From NCBI GenBank assembly GCA_025642065.1, contig JAODUP010000319.1, forward strand, positions 620,001-684,000: a DNA stretch of 64,000 nucleotides, in the 5' to 3' direction. Positions within the stretch are counted from its first letter, which is position 1. Every line of letters begins with the position of its first letter. Position numbers and translations under genes: made by a program. This DNA comes from Paralvinella palmiformis. Its lineage: Eukaryota; Annelida; Polychaeta; Terebellida; Alvinellidae. The notes below the pieces were generated by a model. It was given only the letters and a program-made list of their open reading frames with translations. It was not told the DNA's origin and did no database searches. Positions 27,993 through 35,080 of the stretch are shown piece by piece.

Positions 27993-28554
27993 GGGGGATT
28001 TTTCGATTGCAAGAAGACATGACTGAGGCAAGCGGATTACTTAGCAATGATTCAATAAAATCCGCACCCTGTGAAAACATTCTTGTATATACCTCCTCTT
28101 CTTCCCGTGCCCAGTGTCCCAATACATATTGAGACACTGGAACCATCTTTCCTATTCCCAGATATAATCGAAGGTAGTTATGAGTACCCAATGCGTTACT
28201 GATAGAAAATAGTCCATTATGGGAAGATGCTGTTCCTTTGCTTTTAAGGCGCAACATACCAGGTGGGAGATCAAAATTATCAACAATCACAAGCAATTGG
28301 TCTTTCCTTAATTTTGAAACTGCAAATACGGAAGGGAAGATGCTACCACTACAATTCATGTATGTCTGAGGCTTGCAAAGAAATAGCATACCATCATCAC
28401 ATACATATACGGCATAGTGATACTGTTTCTTTTTCCGTACCTTTAAAGAAAACCGATTGATCAGTTCATCAACAACCAAGAAACCTACATTATGTCGGGA
28501 GCGAGAATACTCATTACCAGGATTTCCCAAGCCTACCACTAAAAAACTATTCAA
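27979..28554 (-). CDS. pth: Peptidyl-tRNA hydrolase
   Basis: A 191-residue protein of normal length. It frees tRNAs from prematurely released peptidyl-tRNA. Motifs: VVGLGNPGNEYSRSRHNVGF with the catalytic His of the RHNVG segment, LCKPQTYMNCSG, and DNFDLPPGMLRLKSKG, where the family's usual Asp-Asp is Asp-Asn, then SSHNGLFSI. The start codon is TTG, five bases after the rplY stop. Adjacent to rplY, the standard rplY-pth pair. Confidence 0.95.
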   Translation of the reverse strand: MNSFLVVGLGNPGNEYSRSRHNVGFLVVDELINRFSLKVRKKKQYHYAVYVCDDGMLFLCKPQTYMNCSGSIFPSVFAVSKLRKDQLLVIVDNFDLPPGMLRLKSKGTASSHNGLFSISNALGTHNYLRLYLGIGKMVPVSQYVLGHWAREEEEVYTRMFSQGADFIESLLSNPLASVMSSCNRKIPHESY

Positions 28555-28559
28555 TAAAA

Positions 28560-29183
28560 TTAATCAGACTGTTCAGACTGCTCCTGAGATTCTTCTTCAT
28601 CTTCTTCCAGACTTTCTTCAACTTGCTCCACTTCCTTTTTGGGTGCACTCACCAACACAACAACCTGTTCACCATCACTAAGCACACGTATGCTATCACT
28701 CAAACTTAGATCATTAATGTGGATAACTTCTCCCACATCCAAAGAGCTTACATCTATCTCAATGCGTTCTGGTATATCTCGAGGTAAACATTCAATCTCA
28801 AGTTCATGAAGATGATGTTCCAAGATTCCTCCTTGTCGCGTTCCATGAGCGGATCCTACAAGATGAATTGCAATAGGAGTTCGTATCTTTGTATCTGGTC
28901 GTATTTCTTGAAAGTCTATATGCATATATTTTCTAGAAATAGGATGAATTTGATAATCTTTCACTAAAACTTCATGTTCACTGCCTTCATATTGCAAAGT
29001 AAAGACAGCATGTTCTGATGTACTTAAAAGTAAATTTTGTACTTCTTTTAATGATACAGATAACATAACAGGGATATCTTTTCCATATAGAATAGCAGGA
29101 AGCTTTCCTTCTTTTCTTAAAGTTTTAATAAGACCCTTTGGCCGATGTTCTCTTTTCTCCGCAATAATTTTTCTACTTACCAT
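28560..29183 (-). CDS. rplY: 50S ribosomal protein L25 (CTC type)
   Basis: A 207-residue long-form L25. The N-terminal 5S-rRNA-binding domain shows LIKTLRKEGKLPAILYGKD. The C-terminal TL5/CTC domain holds HLHELEIECLPRDIPERIEIDVSSL. A highly acidic tail (EDEEESQEQSEQSD) closes it. I chose the ATG at 29183, preceded by GAGG at 8 bases. The tRNA-Gln gene ends 23 bases upstream of this start, so tRNA and rplY probably share a transcript. Confidence 0.95.
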   Translation of the reverse strand: MVSRKIIAEKREHRPKGLIKTLRKEGKLPAILYGKDIPVMLSVSLKEVQNLLLSTSEHAVFTLQYEGSEHEVLVKDYQIHPISRKYMHIDFQEIRPDTKIRTPIAIHLVGSAHGTRQGGILEHHLHELEIECLPRDIPERIEIDVSSLDVGEVIHINDLSLSDSIRVLSDGEQVVVLVSAPKKEVEQVEESLEEDEEESQEQSEQSD

Positions 29184-29206
29184 ACTACAATCCTCTTCGA
29201 GCAATC

Positions 29207-29277
29207 TGGGGCGGCAGGATTCGAACCTACGATACCGGGTCCAAAGCCCGGCGACTTAACCACTTGTCTACGCCCCA
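29207..29277 (-). tRNA. tRNA-Gln (anticodon TTG)
   Basis: A 71-base cloverleaf on the minus strand. The acceptor stem TGGGGCG pairs with CGCCCCA. The anticodon arm CCGGG-CTTTGGA-CCCGG gives anticodon TTG, reading the glutamine codon CAA. The T arm is GTAGG-TTCGAAT-CCTGC. CCA is not encoded. A strong promoter lies a few bases upstream. Confidence 0.95.
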
Positions 29278-29284
29278 TTGTTTT

Positions 29285-29313
29285 ATTGTAAAAAGACACG
29301 TTGCTTCTGTCAA
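29285..29313 (-). promoter_or_regulatory. Sigma-70-type promoter of tRNA-Gln / rplY operon
   Basis: On the minus strand, perfect TTGACA (29313-29308), a 17-base spacer and TACAAT (29290-29285). The predicted start of transcription is within a base or two of the tRNA 5' end at 29277. The -35 lies 10 bases past the end of rsfS. Confidence 0.7.
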
Positions 29314-29322
29314 GTTATTGCA

Positions 29323-29688
29323 TTACCACTCCAGCTTAGGGGCGGCTTTCCATAGATCTTCGAGAGCATAAAAACGACGCTTTTCTGCTGAAAAGATATG
29401 GATAAGTACCAACGCATAATCAAGGACAGACCAGTCTTCATTAATGGACTTCCCTTTTAAGAAAAACTGCACATGCTCTCTTTCTTGGTGGGAAGCATGC
29501 TCCATTATTGCATTAACAAGTCCCTTTTGATGTGTCGTACTTCGGGAAGTAGCAATAATAAAGAAGTCGCTTATTGAAGAAACATTTCGTAAATCAAGAA
29601 TAGTAATATCGCTACCATATTGCATATCAATAAATCGTGCGAGATCTTGTACTAATGTTATGTTATTCTGATCTAATATACCGACCAT
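29323..29688 (-). CDS. rsfS: Ribosomal silencing factor RsfS
   Basis: A 121-residue Iojap/RsfS protein of normal length. It binds L14 on the 50S subunit and blocks subunit joining when nutrients are short. Motifs: ITILDLRNVSSISDFFIIATSRS, the family signature, and EDWSVLDYALVLIHIFSAEKRRFYALEDLW. Preceded by AGGA; it overlaps the LytR-like gene by 26 bases. Last gene of the rplU operon. Confidence 0.95.
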   Translation of the reverse strand: MVGILDQNNITLVQDLARFIDMQYGSDITILDLRNVSSISDFFIIATSRSTTHQKGLVNAIMEHASHQEREHVQFFLKGKSINEDWSVLDYALVLIHIFSAEKRRFYALEDLWKAAPKLEW

Positions 29689-30766
29689 CGAAATCCTTCC
29701 CTAAAATAAGCGTCACATCTATTTGATCCGAATTTTTCGCTTTTACAACTTTTGCACCTATTACTTCTGCTACTTTTTGAGCCATTTCCACGTTGTTACT
29801 ATGGTTTAATACAACAGTATGTGCCACATCATTTTCCTGTGCATTCCCAATTGATAGAATGTCAAATCCATATTTCCTGTATAGATTTCTTGCTTTACTT
29901 GCAAGCCCAGGAATAGTAGTTCCATTAAGAATTTCCATTGTAATAATCGCAGGAAGTATATTTTGCTCATGTATTAACGCAGTTTCTAGTTGTTGAACAG
30001 TTTTTTGTACCCATTTTCCATCAAAATAGGGAAATAAAAGTAATTTTTTCTCTCCTTCCACCAACACTTCCTTCAAACTTCCTTCCACTACCCGATGATA
30101 AATGGCATTAGGACGTAACTCACGGAGAAATTTCAATAACACTTGAAAAGATTTAAAATCAAAATTGGTAGAAAACCTCTGGTATAATTCTTTTTGTACT
30201 TCCTTATGAGAAAGCAAAGATTCCTCAACTGAAAATTCTTCTAATAGTGCACTCACACAAGATTCATATGTCAGTTTGTTTTTCTTAAGAAATTCAATGA
30301 TATTCTCACCATCAACATAAGTATTTAACGAGTCTATGGACAACCACACTCCCCCCAATAGATCAACAATACCCGAAAGCGCCTGTTGCGATGCAATCTC
30401 CAGATAAAAGTTTGTCCGTACTCCTAATATAGATTTTAATTTTTCCAAGTACAATTCAGGGGCGTTTTCATGAAAAATAAGATCTAACCGGTCAATTTTT
30501 TCATTATCTTCAACAAAAGCACCCATGTTGCCCGGCACTTCATATAAAGCAGCGTGCCCTGTTTGTGTGTTGAATAATAACAGCATTCCTGCATACAATA
30601 CATCTTTCTCATGTATAAATACATACATTCGAAACAGTGGATCATCCCGTATGGCATAGGTAACTGCATCTGTTCCTAAGGAAAATGCAAGCCATAAAGT
30701 AACACCTGTCAGGATCAAAATAATAAGTAATGAAAGAATAATAATAAGAGTTTTACTTTTAGCCAT
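29663..30766 (-). CDS. LytR C-terminal-domain protein (LCP-like, spirochaetal type)
   Basis: A 367-residue protein. The N-terminal membrane anchor (residues 7-27, IIILSLLIILILTGVTLWLAF) is followed by an extracytoplasmic region distantly like LytR-CpsA-Psr proteins; QQALSGIVDLLGGVWLSID matches the LCP core. A LytR_C domain follows (about 275-365), with MEILNGTTIPGLASKARNLY and VTLILGKDFDGR. The first LCP strand carries few of the conserved Arg/Asp residues, so enzymatic attachment of glycopolymers is uncertain. The position between nadD and rsfS is common in bacteria. Confidence 0.8.
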   Translation of the reverse strand: MAKSKTLIIILSLLIILILTGVTLWLAFSLGTDAVTYAIRDDPLFRMYVFIHEKDVLYAGMLLLFNTQTGHAALYEVPGNMGAFVEDNEKIDRLDLIFHENAPELYLEKLKSILGVRTNFYLEIASQQALSGIVDLLGGVWLSIDSLNTYVDGENIIEFLKKNKLTYESCVSALLEEFSVEESLLSHKEVQKELYQRFSTNFDFKSFQVLLKFLRELRPNAIYHRVVEGSLKEVLVEGEKKLLLFPYFDGKWVQKTVQQLETALIHEQNILPAIITMEILNGTTIPGLASKARNLYRKYGFDILSIGNAQENDVAHTVVLNHSNNVEMAQKVAEVIGAKVVKAKNSDQIDVTLILGKDFDGRYIRSE

Positions 30767-31325
30767 ATAAACTATATTTGAGTATATAACGATGCACTAA
30801 TTCTGGCACCAAATAGCGAACAGAATACTTTTTTTGTAATAGTTCTCGTATGTACCGAGAAGAAATCATAGGTACTTTTGTGTACAAATGTTGATAATTA
30901 TGTGTTATATTTTCCTCTCTTTCAGCAACAACAATATCTACCAGCGATGCAAGAGTAGAAAAATCTTTCCATTCATTTCTTTTCAATAATACATCACTGC
31001 CAATAAGAAAACCAGCTTTAGCTTTTAAATCCTTTTTGTAAAGCTCTTTTACAGTTTCAACAGAAAAGGATATCTTTTTGTTTCGTAATTCAATATCACT
31101 TAATGTGAATTTACTACTTCCTTTTATTGCTAAGCTTAACATCCGGTACCGATGTACGGTAGAAGCGATTGGATTATGTTTTAGAGGGTTTCTCAAAGAT
31201 GGAATAAAAAGAACTCGCTGATAACCTAGCTGACTGCAAGCTGTTTCCGCAATAAAGAGATGTCCAATATGCACAGGATCGAATGTTCCCCCAAATATCA
31301 GCGTTTTTACACTTTTTGTAAACAT
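30759..31325 (-). CDS. nadD: Nicotinate-nucleotide adenylyltransferase
   Basis: A 188-residue protein of normal length. It adenylates nicotinate mononucleotide in NAD synthesis. The nucleotidyltransferase motif is FGGTFDPVHIGHL (GxFDPxHxGH), and the C-terminal ISSRYIRELL is the ISSTxIR signature with Arg in place of Thr. It overlaps obg by 19 bases and the LytR-like gene by 8. Confidence 0.95.
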   Translation of the reverse strand: MFTKSVKTLIFGGTFDPVHIGHLFIAETACSQLGYQRVLFIPSLRNPLKHNPIASTVHRYRMLSLAIKGSSKFTLSDIELRNKKISFSVETVKELYKKDLKAKAGFLIGSDVLLKRNEWKDFSTLASLVDIVVAEREENITHNYQHLYTKVPMISSRYIRELLQKKYSVRYLVPELVHRYILKYSLYG

Positions 31326-32269
31326 GTCATCATTTGCTGTGTTATTTGACCAAGAATAACACTTACATCTTTCTCGTTACGTATCCAAAATACCGGCATC
31401 TTATCAGAGGAAGGAATATTTGGCGTACTACGTATATTTCTTTGTAAAGCCATCACAATGATACCACAAACTTTTTCACGCCAATTGACCAATAAATACT
31501 GTAAAGTTTGCAAAGAAAACTCAATCTTGGTTACGTCGCATACATAATAAATACATGAAATACCATTCAAATGGTTTTGATATTTTTGAAAAAAAGCAAA
31601 CCCAGTTCCCTTCATAGAGAAAGCAGGAAATTCTACAACAGAAAACGAATGCCACTCATGTACCAAATGTCCTCTTGCTGGATAATCAGTACTATATGGG
31701 TAATCCGTAATAGCAGGATGTGCAGTAGTAAGAAAGCGTAACAGAGTTGATTTTCCGCTATTGGAAAGACCAACTAAAGCAATATCAGCTTGTAAAAAAT
31801 AATCAAATATAAGTTCCCAACACTCTCCCTCCATTCCTGATTGAGAAAACCGTGGGCTACGATTACGGGAGCTTTTAAAATGAATATTTCCTTTCCCTCC
31901 TCTTCCTCCTTTCAGAAGTCGCTTTCGATCATCCTTGTTTAAAAACTTACATACACATGAACCTGTTTGCGCATCACGTATCACTGTTCCAAGCGGTACA
32001 GGTAATAACAAAGACATCCCATTTCTTCCGTCCTTGCCTCCTCTCAGTCCGTTTTCACCATTCTGTGCCGATAATTTTCGTTTAGTTATGAGATGAGAAA
32101 GACTTTCTTTACTTTCATCGACGTATATTTCCACATGCCCACCACTACCTCCATTTCCACCATCAGGGGGGCCAGAAATATAATATCTCTTTCTACGAAA
32201 AGAAACTGCTCCATCCCCACCGTTTCCCGAACAAAGAATAATACGAACTGAATCTATAAACGTACTCAC
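31307..32269 (-). CDS. obg: Obg-family protein with degenerate GTPase domain
   Basis: A 320-residue protein, short for the family (usually 330-430). The glycine-rich Obg fold is well kept (residues 1-160; [26 protein letters not shown]). The P-loop is GLSNSGKST (167-175), usually GFPNVGKST. The switch I segment is YPYSTDYP, usually YPFTT. G3 should be DIPG but reads VEFPAF (212-217). G4 should be NKxD, but the region around 271-281 ([11 protein letters not shown]) has no such motif. The protein probably binds GTP poorly or not at all while keeping its ribosome-binding fold. It overlaps rpmA by 4 bases in the usual rplU-rpmA-obg cluster. Confidence 0.88.
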   Translation of the reverse strand: MSTFIDSVRIILCSGNGGDGAVSFRRKRYYISGPPDGGNGGSGGHVEIYVDESKESLSHLITKRKLSAQNGENGLRGGKDGRNGMSLLLPVPLGTVIRDAQTGSCVCKFLNKDDRKRLLKGGRGGKGNIHFKSSRNRSPRFSQSGMEGECWELIFDYFLQADIALVGLSNSGKSTLLRFLTTAHPAITDYPYSTDYPARGHLVHEWHSFSVVEFPAFSMKGTGFAFFQKYQNHLNGISCIYYVCDVTKIEFSLQTLQYLLVNWREKVCGIIVMALQRNIRSTPNIPSSDKMPVFWIRNEKDVSVILGQITQQMMTCLQKV

Positions 32270-32526
32270 CGAGCAGATGGAACTGCAACAGAAACACTAC
32301 ATCGCTTTTTTCTGAATGAGAATAAAACATACCCCTCGGTACGAGCATATAATGTATCGTCCTTTCCTTTTCCCACATTTAATCCAGGATGAATACGTGT
32401 TCCTCGTTGCCGCACAAGAATTTCTCCTGCACGCACATGTTGTCCACCAAACCGTTTTACTCCTAAACGTTTTGCCTTAGAATCTCTTCCATTTTTTGAA
32501 CTTCCACCACCTTTCTTATGTGCCAT
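32266..32526 (-). CDS. rpmA: 50S ribosomal protein L27
   Basis: An 86-residue L27. The N-terminus is [16 protein letters not shown], the short form without the N-terminal prepeptide that Prp removes in Firmicutes. [20 protein letters not shown] and GTRIHPG are family signatures. Its ATG directly follows the prp stop codon, so no extension is possible in frame. Confidence 0.97.
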   Translation of the reverse strand: MAHKKGGGSSKNGRDSKAKRLGVKRFGGQHVRAGEILVRQRGTRIHPGLNVGKGKDDTLYARTEGYVLFSFRKKRCSVSVAVPSAR

Positions 32527-32841
32527 TTAGTCCTCCAGTATATCTAACAATAATTCCTTTGGATATTCTTGCTTGATCTTGCTCATTCCTGCAAGAAACA
32601 TCGATGTCAATCCTCTTAAGTATTCTCCCGCTGGAGCTTGAACATCCAAAAAAAACTCTCCTGGTGTATCCGCTACCCCATGAGCTGCAATTTTCTCTTG
32701 AGCTAAGGATTTACTGATCGCATGCACCATAAGCGACACTGTCGCACAGGGAACGCTCATCCCCTTACTCATCTTTGCATGGCCTGATACATGAAGCGTT
32801 TTAATTTGATTTCTAAAGAGCAAAATATGTACCCTGATCAC
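32527..32841 (-). CDS. prp: Prp-family (YsxB) cysteine protease
   Basis: A 104-residue protein between rplU and rpmA. The catalytic pair fits Prp: His in VSGHAKMS and Cys in VPCATVSLMV. In Firmicutes Prp removes an N-terminal extension from L27. Here L27 has no such extension, so the substrate or function is unclear. It overlaps rplU by 4 bases. Confidence 0.9.
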   Translation of the reverse strand: MIRVHILLFRNQIKTLHVSGHAKMSKGMSVPCATVSLMVHAISKSLAQEKIAAHGVADTPGEFFLDVQAPAGEYLRGLTSMFLAGMSKIKQEYPKELLLDILED

Positions 32842-33158
32842 TTTTCACTTTTTTGAAAAGATCCTATCTTTATAAAAGAATATTGCTGACGGTGATGCAA
32901 TTTCCTATGATAGCCTTTTCTTCTTTTATAAGTAGCCACTATTACTTTCTTTCCTTTTTCGTGACTCTCAAGCTCACCATTTAAAATAACATTCTTAAGA
33001 TAAGGTTCTCCCCACAAACCCTTTTTTCCATCATGTAAAAACAACACATGTTCAATGCGAATAGAATCGCCTACTTGGGCATCTATTTTATCGGTTCTCA
33101 CTACAGTCCCTGGAGAAACTCTATATTGCTTACCTTGTAATTCTATAATAGCATACAT
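32838..33158 (-). CDS. rplU: 50S ribosomal protein L21
   Basis: A 106-residue L21 with MYAIIELQGKQYRVSPG at the start and the C-terminal KRRKGYHRKLHHRQQYSFIKI signature. First gene of the operon rplU-prp-rpmA-obg-nadD-lytR-rsfS. An AAGGG lies four bases before the ATG. Confidence 0.97.
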   Translation of the reverse strand: MYAIIELQGKQYRVSPGTVVRTDKIDAQVGDSIRIEHVLFLHDGKKGLWGEPYLKNVILNGELESHEKGKKVIVATYKRRKGYHRKLHHRQQYSFIKIGSFQKSEK

Positions 33159-33169
33159 AGTTCCCTTGT

Positions 33170-33199
33170 ATTATGGAACAATGAGACTTTTCATGTCAA
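33170..33199 (-). promoter_or_regulatory. Sigma-70-type promoter of the rplU operon
   Basis: On the minus strand, perfect TTGACA (33199-33194), an 18-base spacer and CATAAT (33175-33170), 11 bases before the rplU ATG. The leader would be only about 5 bases, so the L21 autoregulatory leader common in other bacteria is absent. Confidence 0.6.
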
Positions 33200-33238
33200 C
33201 TAGTAGTCCTTACGCATATCAATCTTTCTCCAAGCAAA

Positions 33239-34996
33239 CTACATTGTTTCCAATACTGGTAAATTTAATAAGTACATACAATTTTCCAGAACTCGGCGCA
33301 CTCCATATGCTAAGAACATCCTTTGTGTCGAACGATTTTCTTGCTGGGGATCGATAATAATATGTTTGTTATAGTATTGCGAAAATTTTTTGGCCAGTCG
33401 ATGTGCATATTCTGCAATCAATGAAGGGTTTAGTCCTTTGCCCGCATCTACTACTACACGTGGAAAATCACCCAAATGCATAATAAGAGTCCACTCATCG
33501 TCACAAACATCTTGTACATTATACCTATACTTGCTTGGCATAAACACTTTTCCATAGGTCTGTTTATATTTTCCCGCAAGACTGTACACCCGTGCAACCA
33601 TATATTGAATGTAAGGTCCTGTATCACCCTGAAATTCAAGTGAAGCATCAGGATTAAAGGTAATGTCTGTAGCAGGATGAGGCCGAAGTAAATAGTAATG
33701 CAATGCAGCCAATGCTACAGATTCCGCTATATGACTATCTGTACTTACATGTTGCTGTCGGAGCTTTATCTCATCTTGAGCCATTTGAGTAAGCGAATCC
33801 AGCAAGGTGTCTGCATCTACAGTTCGTCCTTCTCTGGACTTTAATCGCCCCTCAGGCAAATGTACCATACCATAGGAAAGGTGCCGCAATTGATGCGCCC
33901 AAGAATATCCAAGCCGTTTAAGAATTTCAAACAGCACTTTAAAGTGATAATTTTGCTCGTATGCAACAACATATATCATCTGATGAAAATCCCATCGTCT
34001 ATTACGTGACACCGCGGTACCTATATCTTGAGTAATGTATAGTGATGTACCATCAGAACGAAGCAAGACTTTTTGATCAAGTCCTATCGAAGATAAATCA
34101 ACCAATAACTCGTTTTCATTTCCTCTGAAGAATATGTTCGCTTTTTCTCCTTGCAATGCAATATCTTTTCCCTTCATATACATTTGACTTTCATAATCAA
34201 TCACATGAAAAAGAATATTGGTCCGTCGGTATGTGCTCTGGTGCCCCCGTATAACCCATTGCGTGAGCATCTTCCACAGCTGTTTAACTTCTTCCTCTCC
34301 TTTCTCCCAATCCTGTAATAGTTTCCGAGCTTCTCGCTCTGCATTCTGATCTTTGCGAGCCCATTGTAAAAAAAGGCTATAATATTTTCCTACAAAGAAA
34401 TCTCCTTTCTGATTCAATCTTTCCGGTGTCTGATTATGGGCAAACTCTTTATATGCTGCCATAGCTTGGCAAATATGAATCCCCCTATCATTTATCAAAT
34501 TTGTTTTTATGATCTGTGCTCCCATATAAGAGAGTATCCTACTAATACTCTCTCCTAGAATATTATTTCTTAAATGTCCCAAATGTAATGGTTTGTTTGA
34601 GTTAGGACTTGAAAATTCTACTACTATTGGTAACATGGAAAATTGCTGTGAAGATCCAAACAGCGACCACTGAGTATGGATATCATGTAATACTTTTCTT
34701 GCATAGCGATTCCGAGATAGGAAGAAGTTTGCATATCCGTTTTTTGATTCCACTCGTTCAAACTCAGGGTGTTTTTTTATGTCTATACATGCCACTATAC
34801 CTTTTGCAATAAGATCAGGTGCTTGTTTTAATAAACTCGCGAAAGAAAATAAAGGAACTGCGATATCGGCAATGCGCAATTCGGTTGGTTTTTGTGTAAC
34901 TAACATAGTTTTTATGTCTTCTTCTGATATAACTATTTCCTTTTCTTTTGCTAACTCTTGTAGAATAGGTGTTATTATATTAATCACGTCATCCAT
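33239..34996 (-). CDS. argS: Arginyl-tRNA synthetase
   Basis: About 585 residues, normal for a class I ArgRS. The HIGH motif is NKPLHLGHLRNN and the KMSKS-equivalent is GRLKSREGRTVDAD. The N-terminal Add-1 tRNA-binding domain and the C-terminal anticodon-binding helical domain (DPQQENRSTQRMFLAYGVRRVLENCMYLL region) are present. I chose the ATG at 34996 because a good promoter ends at 35008; upstream in-frame starts lie inside that promoter. Divergent from secA. Confidence 0.95.
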   Translation of the reverse strand: MDDVINIITPILQELAKEKEIVISEEDIKTMLVTQKPTELRIADIAVPLFSFASLLKQAPDLIAKGIVACIDIKKHPEFERVESKNGYANFFLSRNRYARKVLHDIHTQWSLFGSSQQFSMLPIVVEFSSPNSNKPLHLGHLRNNILGESISRILSYMGAQIIKTNLINDRGIHICQAMAAYKEFAHNQTPERLNQKGDFFVGKYYSLFLQWARKDQNAEREARKLLQDWEKGEEEVKQLWKMLTQWVIRGHQSTYRRTNILFHVIDYESQMYMKGKDIALQGEKANIFFRGNENELLVDLSSIGLDQKVLLRSDGTSLYITQDIGTAVSRNRRWDFHQMIYVVAYEQNYHFKVLFEILKRLGYSWAHQLRHLSYGMVHLPEGRLKSREGRTVDADTLLDSLTQMAQDEIKLRQQHVSTDSHIAESVALAALHYYLLRPHPATDITFNPDASLEFQGDTGPYIQYMVARVYSLAGKYKQTYGKVFMPSKYRYNVQDVCDDEWTLIMHLGDFPRVVVDAGKGLNPSLIAEYAHRLAKKFSQYYNKHIIIDPQQENRSTQRMFLAYGVRRVLENCMYLLNLPVLETM

Positions 34997-35007
34997 ATCA
35001 AGGTTAG

Positions 35008-35036
35008 AGTATAACATAACGAAAAGCAGGTACAAA
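35008..35036 (-). promoter_or_regulatory. Promoter of argS
   Basis: On the minus strand, TTGTAC (35036-35031), a 17-base spacer and TATACT (35013-35008), 11 bases before the chosen ATG. The leader would be about 5 bases. Confidence 0.5.
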
Positions 35037-35041
35037 GAACA

Positions 35042-35071
35042 TTGACTATTGGGAACGTCACATACTATAGT
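35042..35071 (+). promoter_or_regulatory. Promoter of secA
   Basis: TTGACT (35042-35047), an 18-base spacer and TATAGT (35066-35071), nine bases before the chosen secA ATG. Leader of 0-3 bases and no Shine-Dalgarno. It lies back to back with the argS promoter. Confidence 0.55.
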
Positions 35072-35080
35072 TATATTAAT

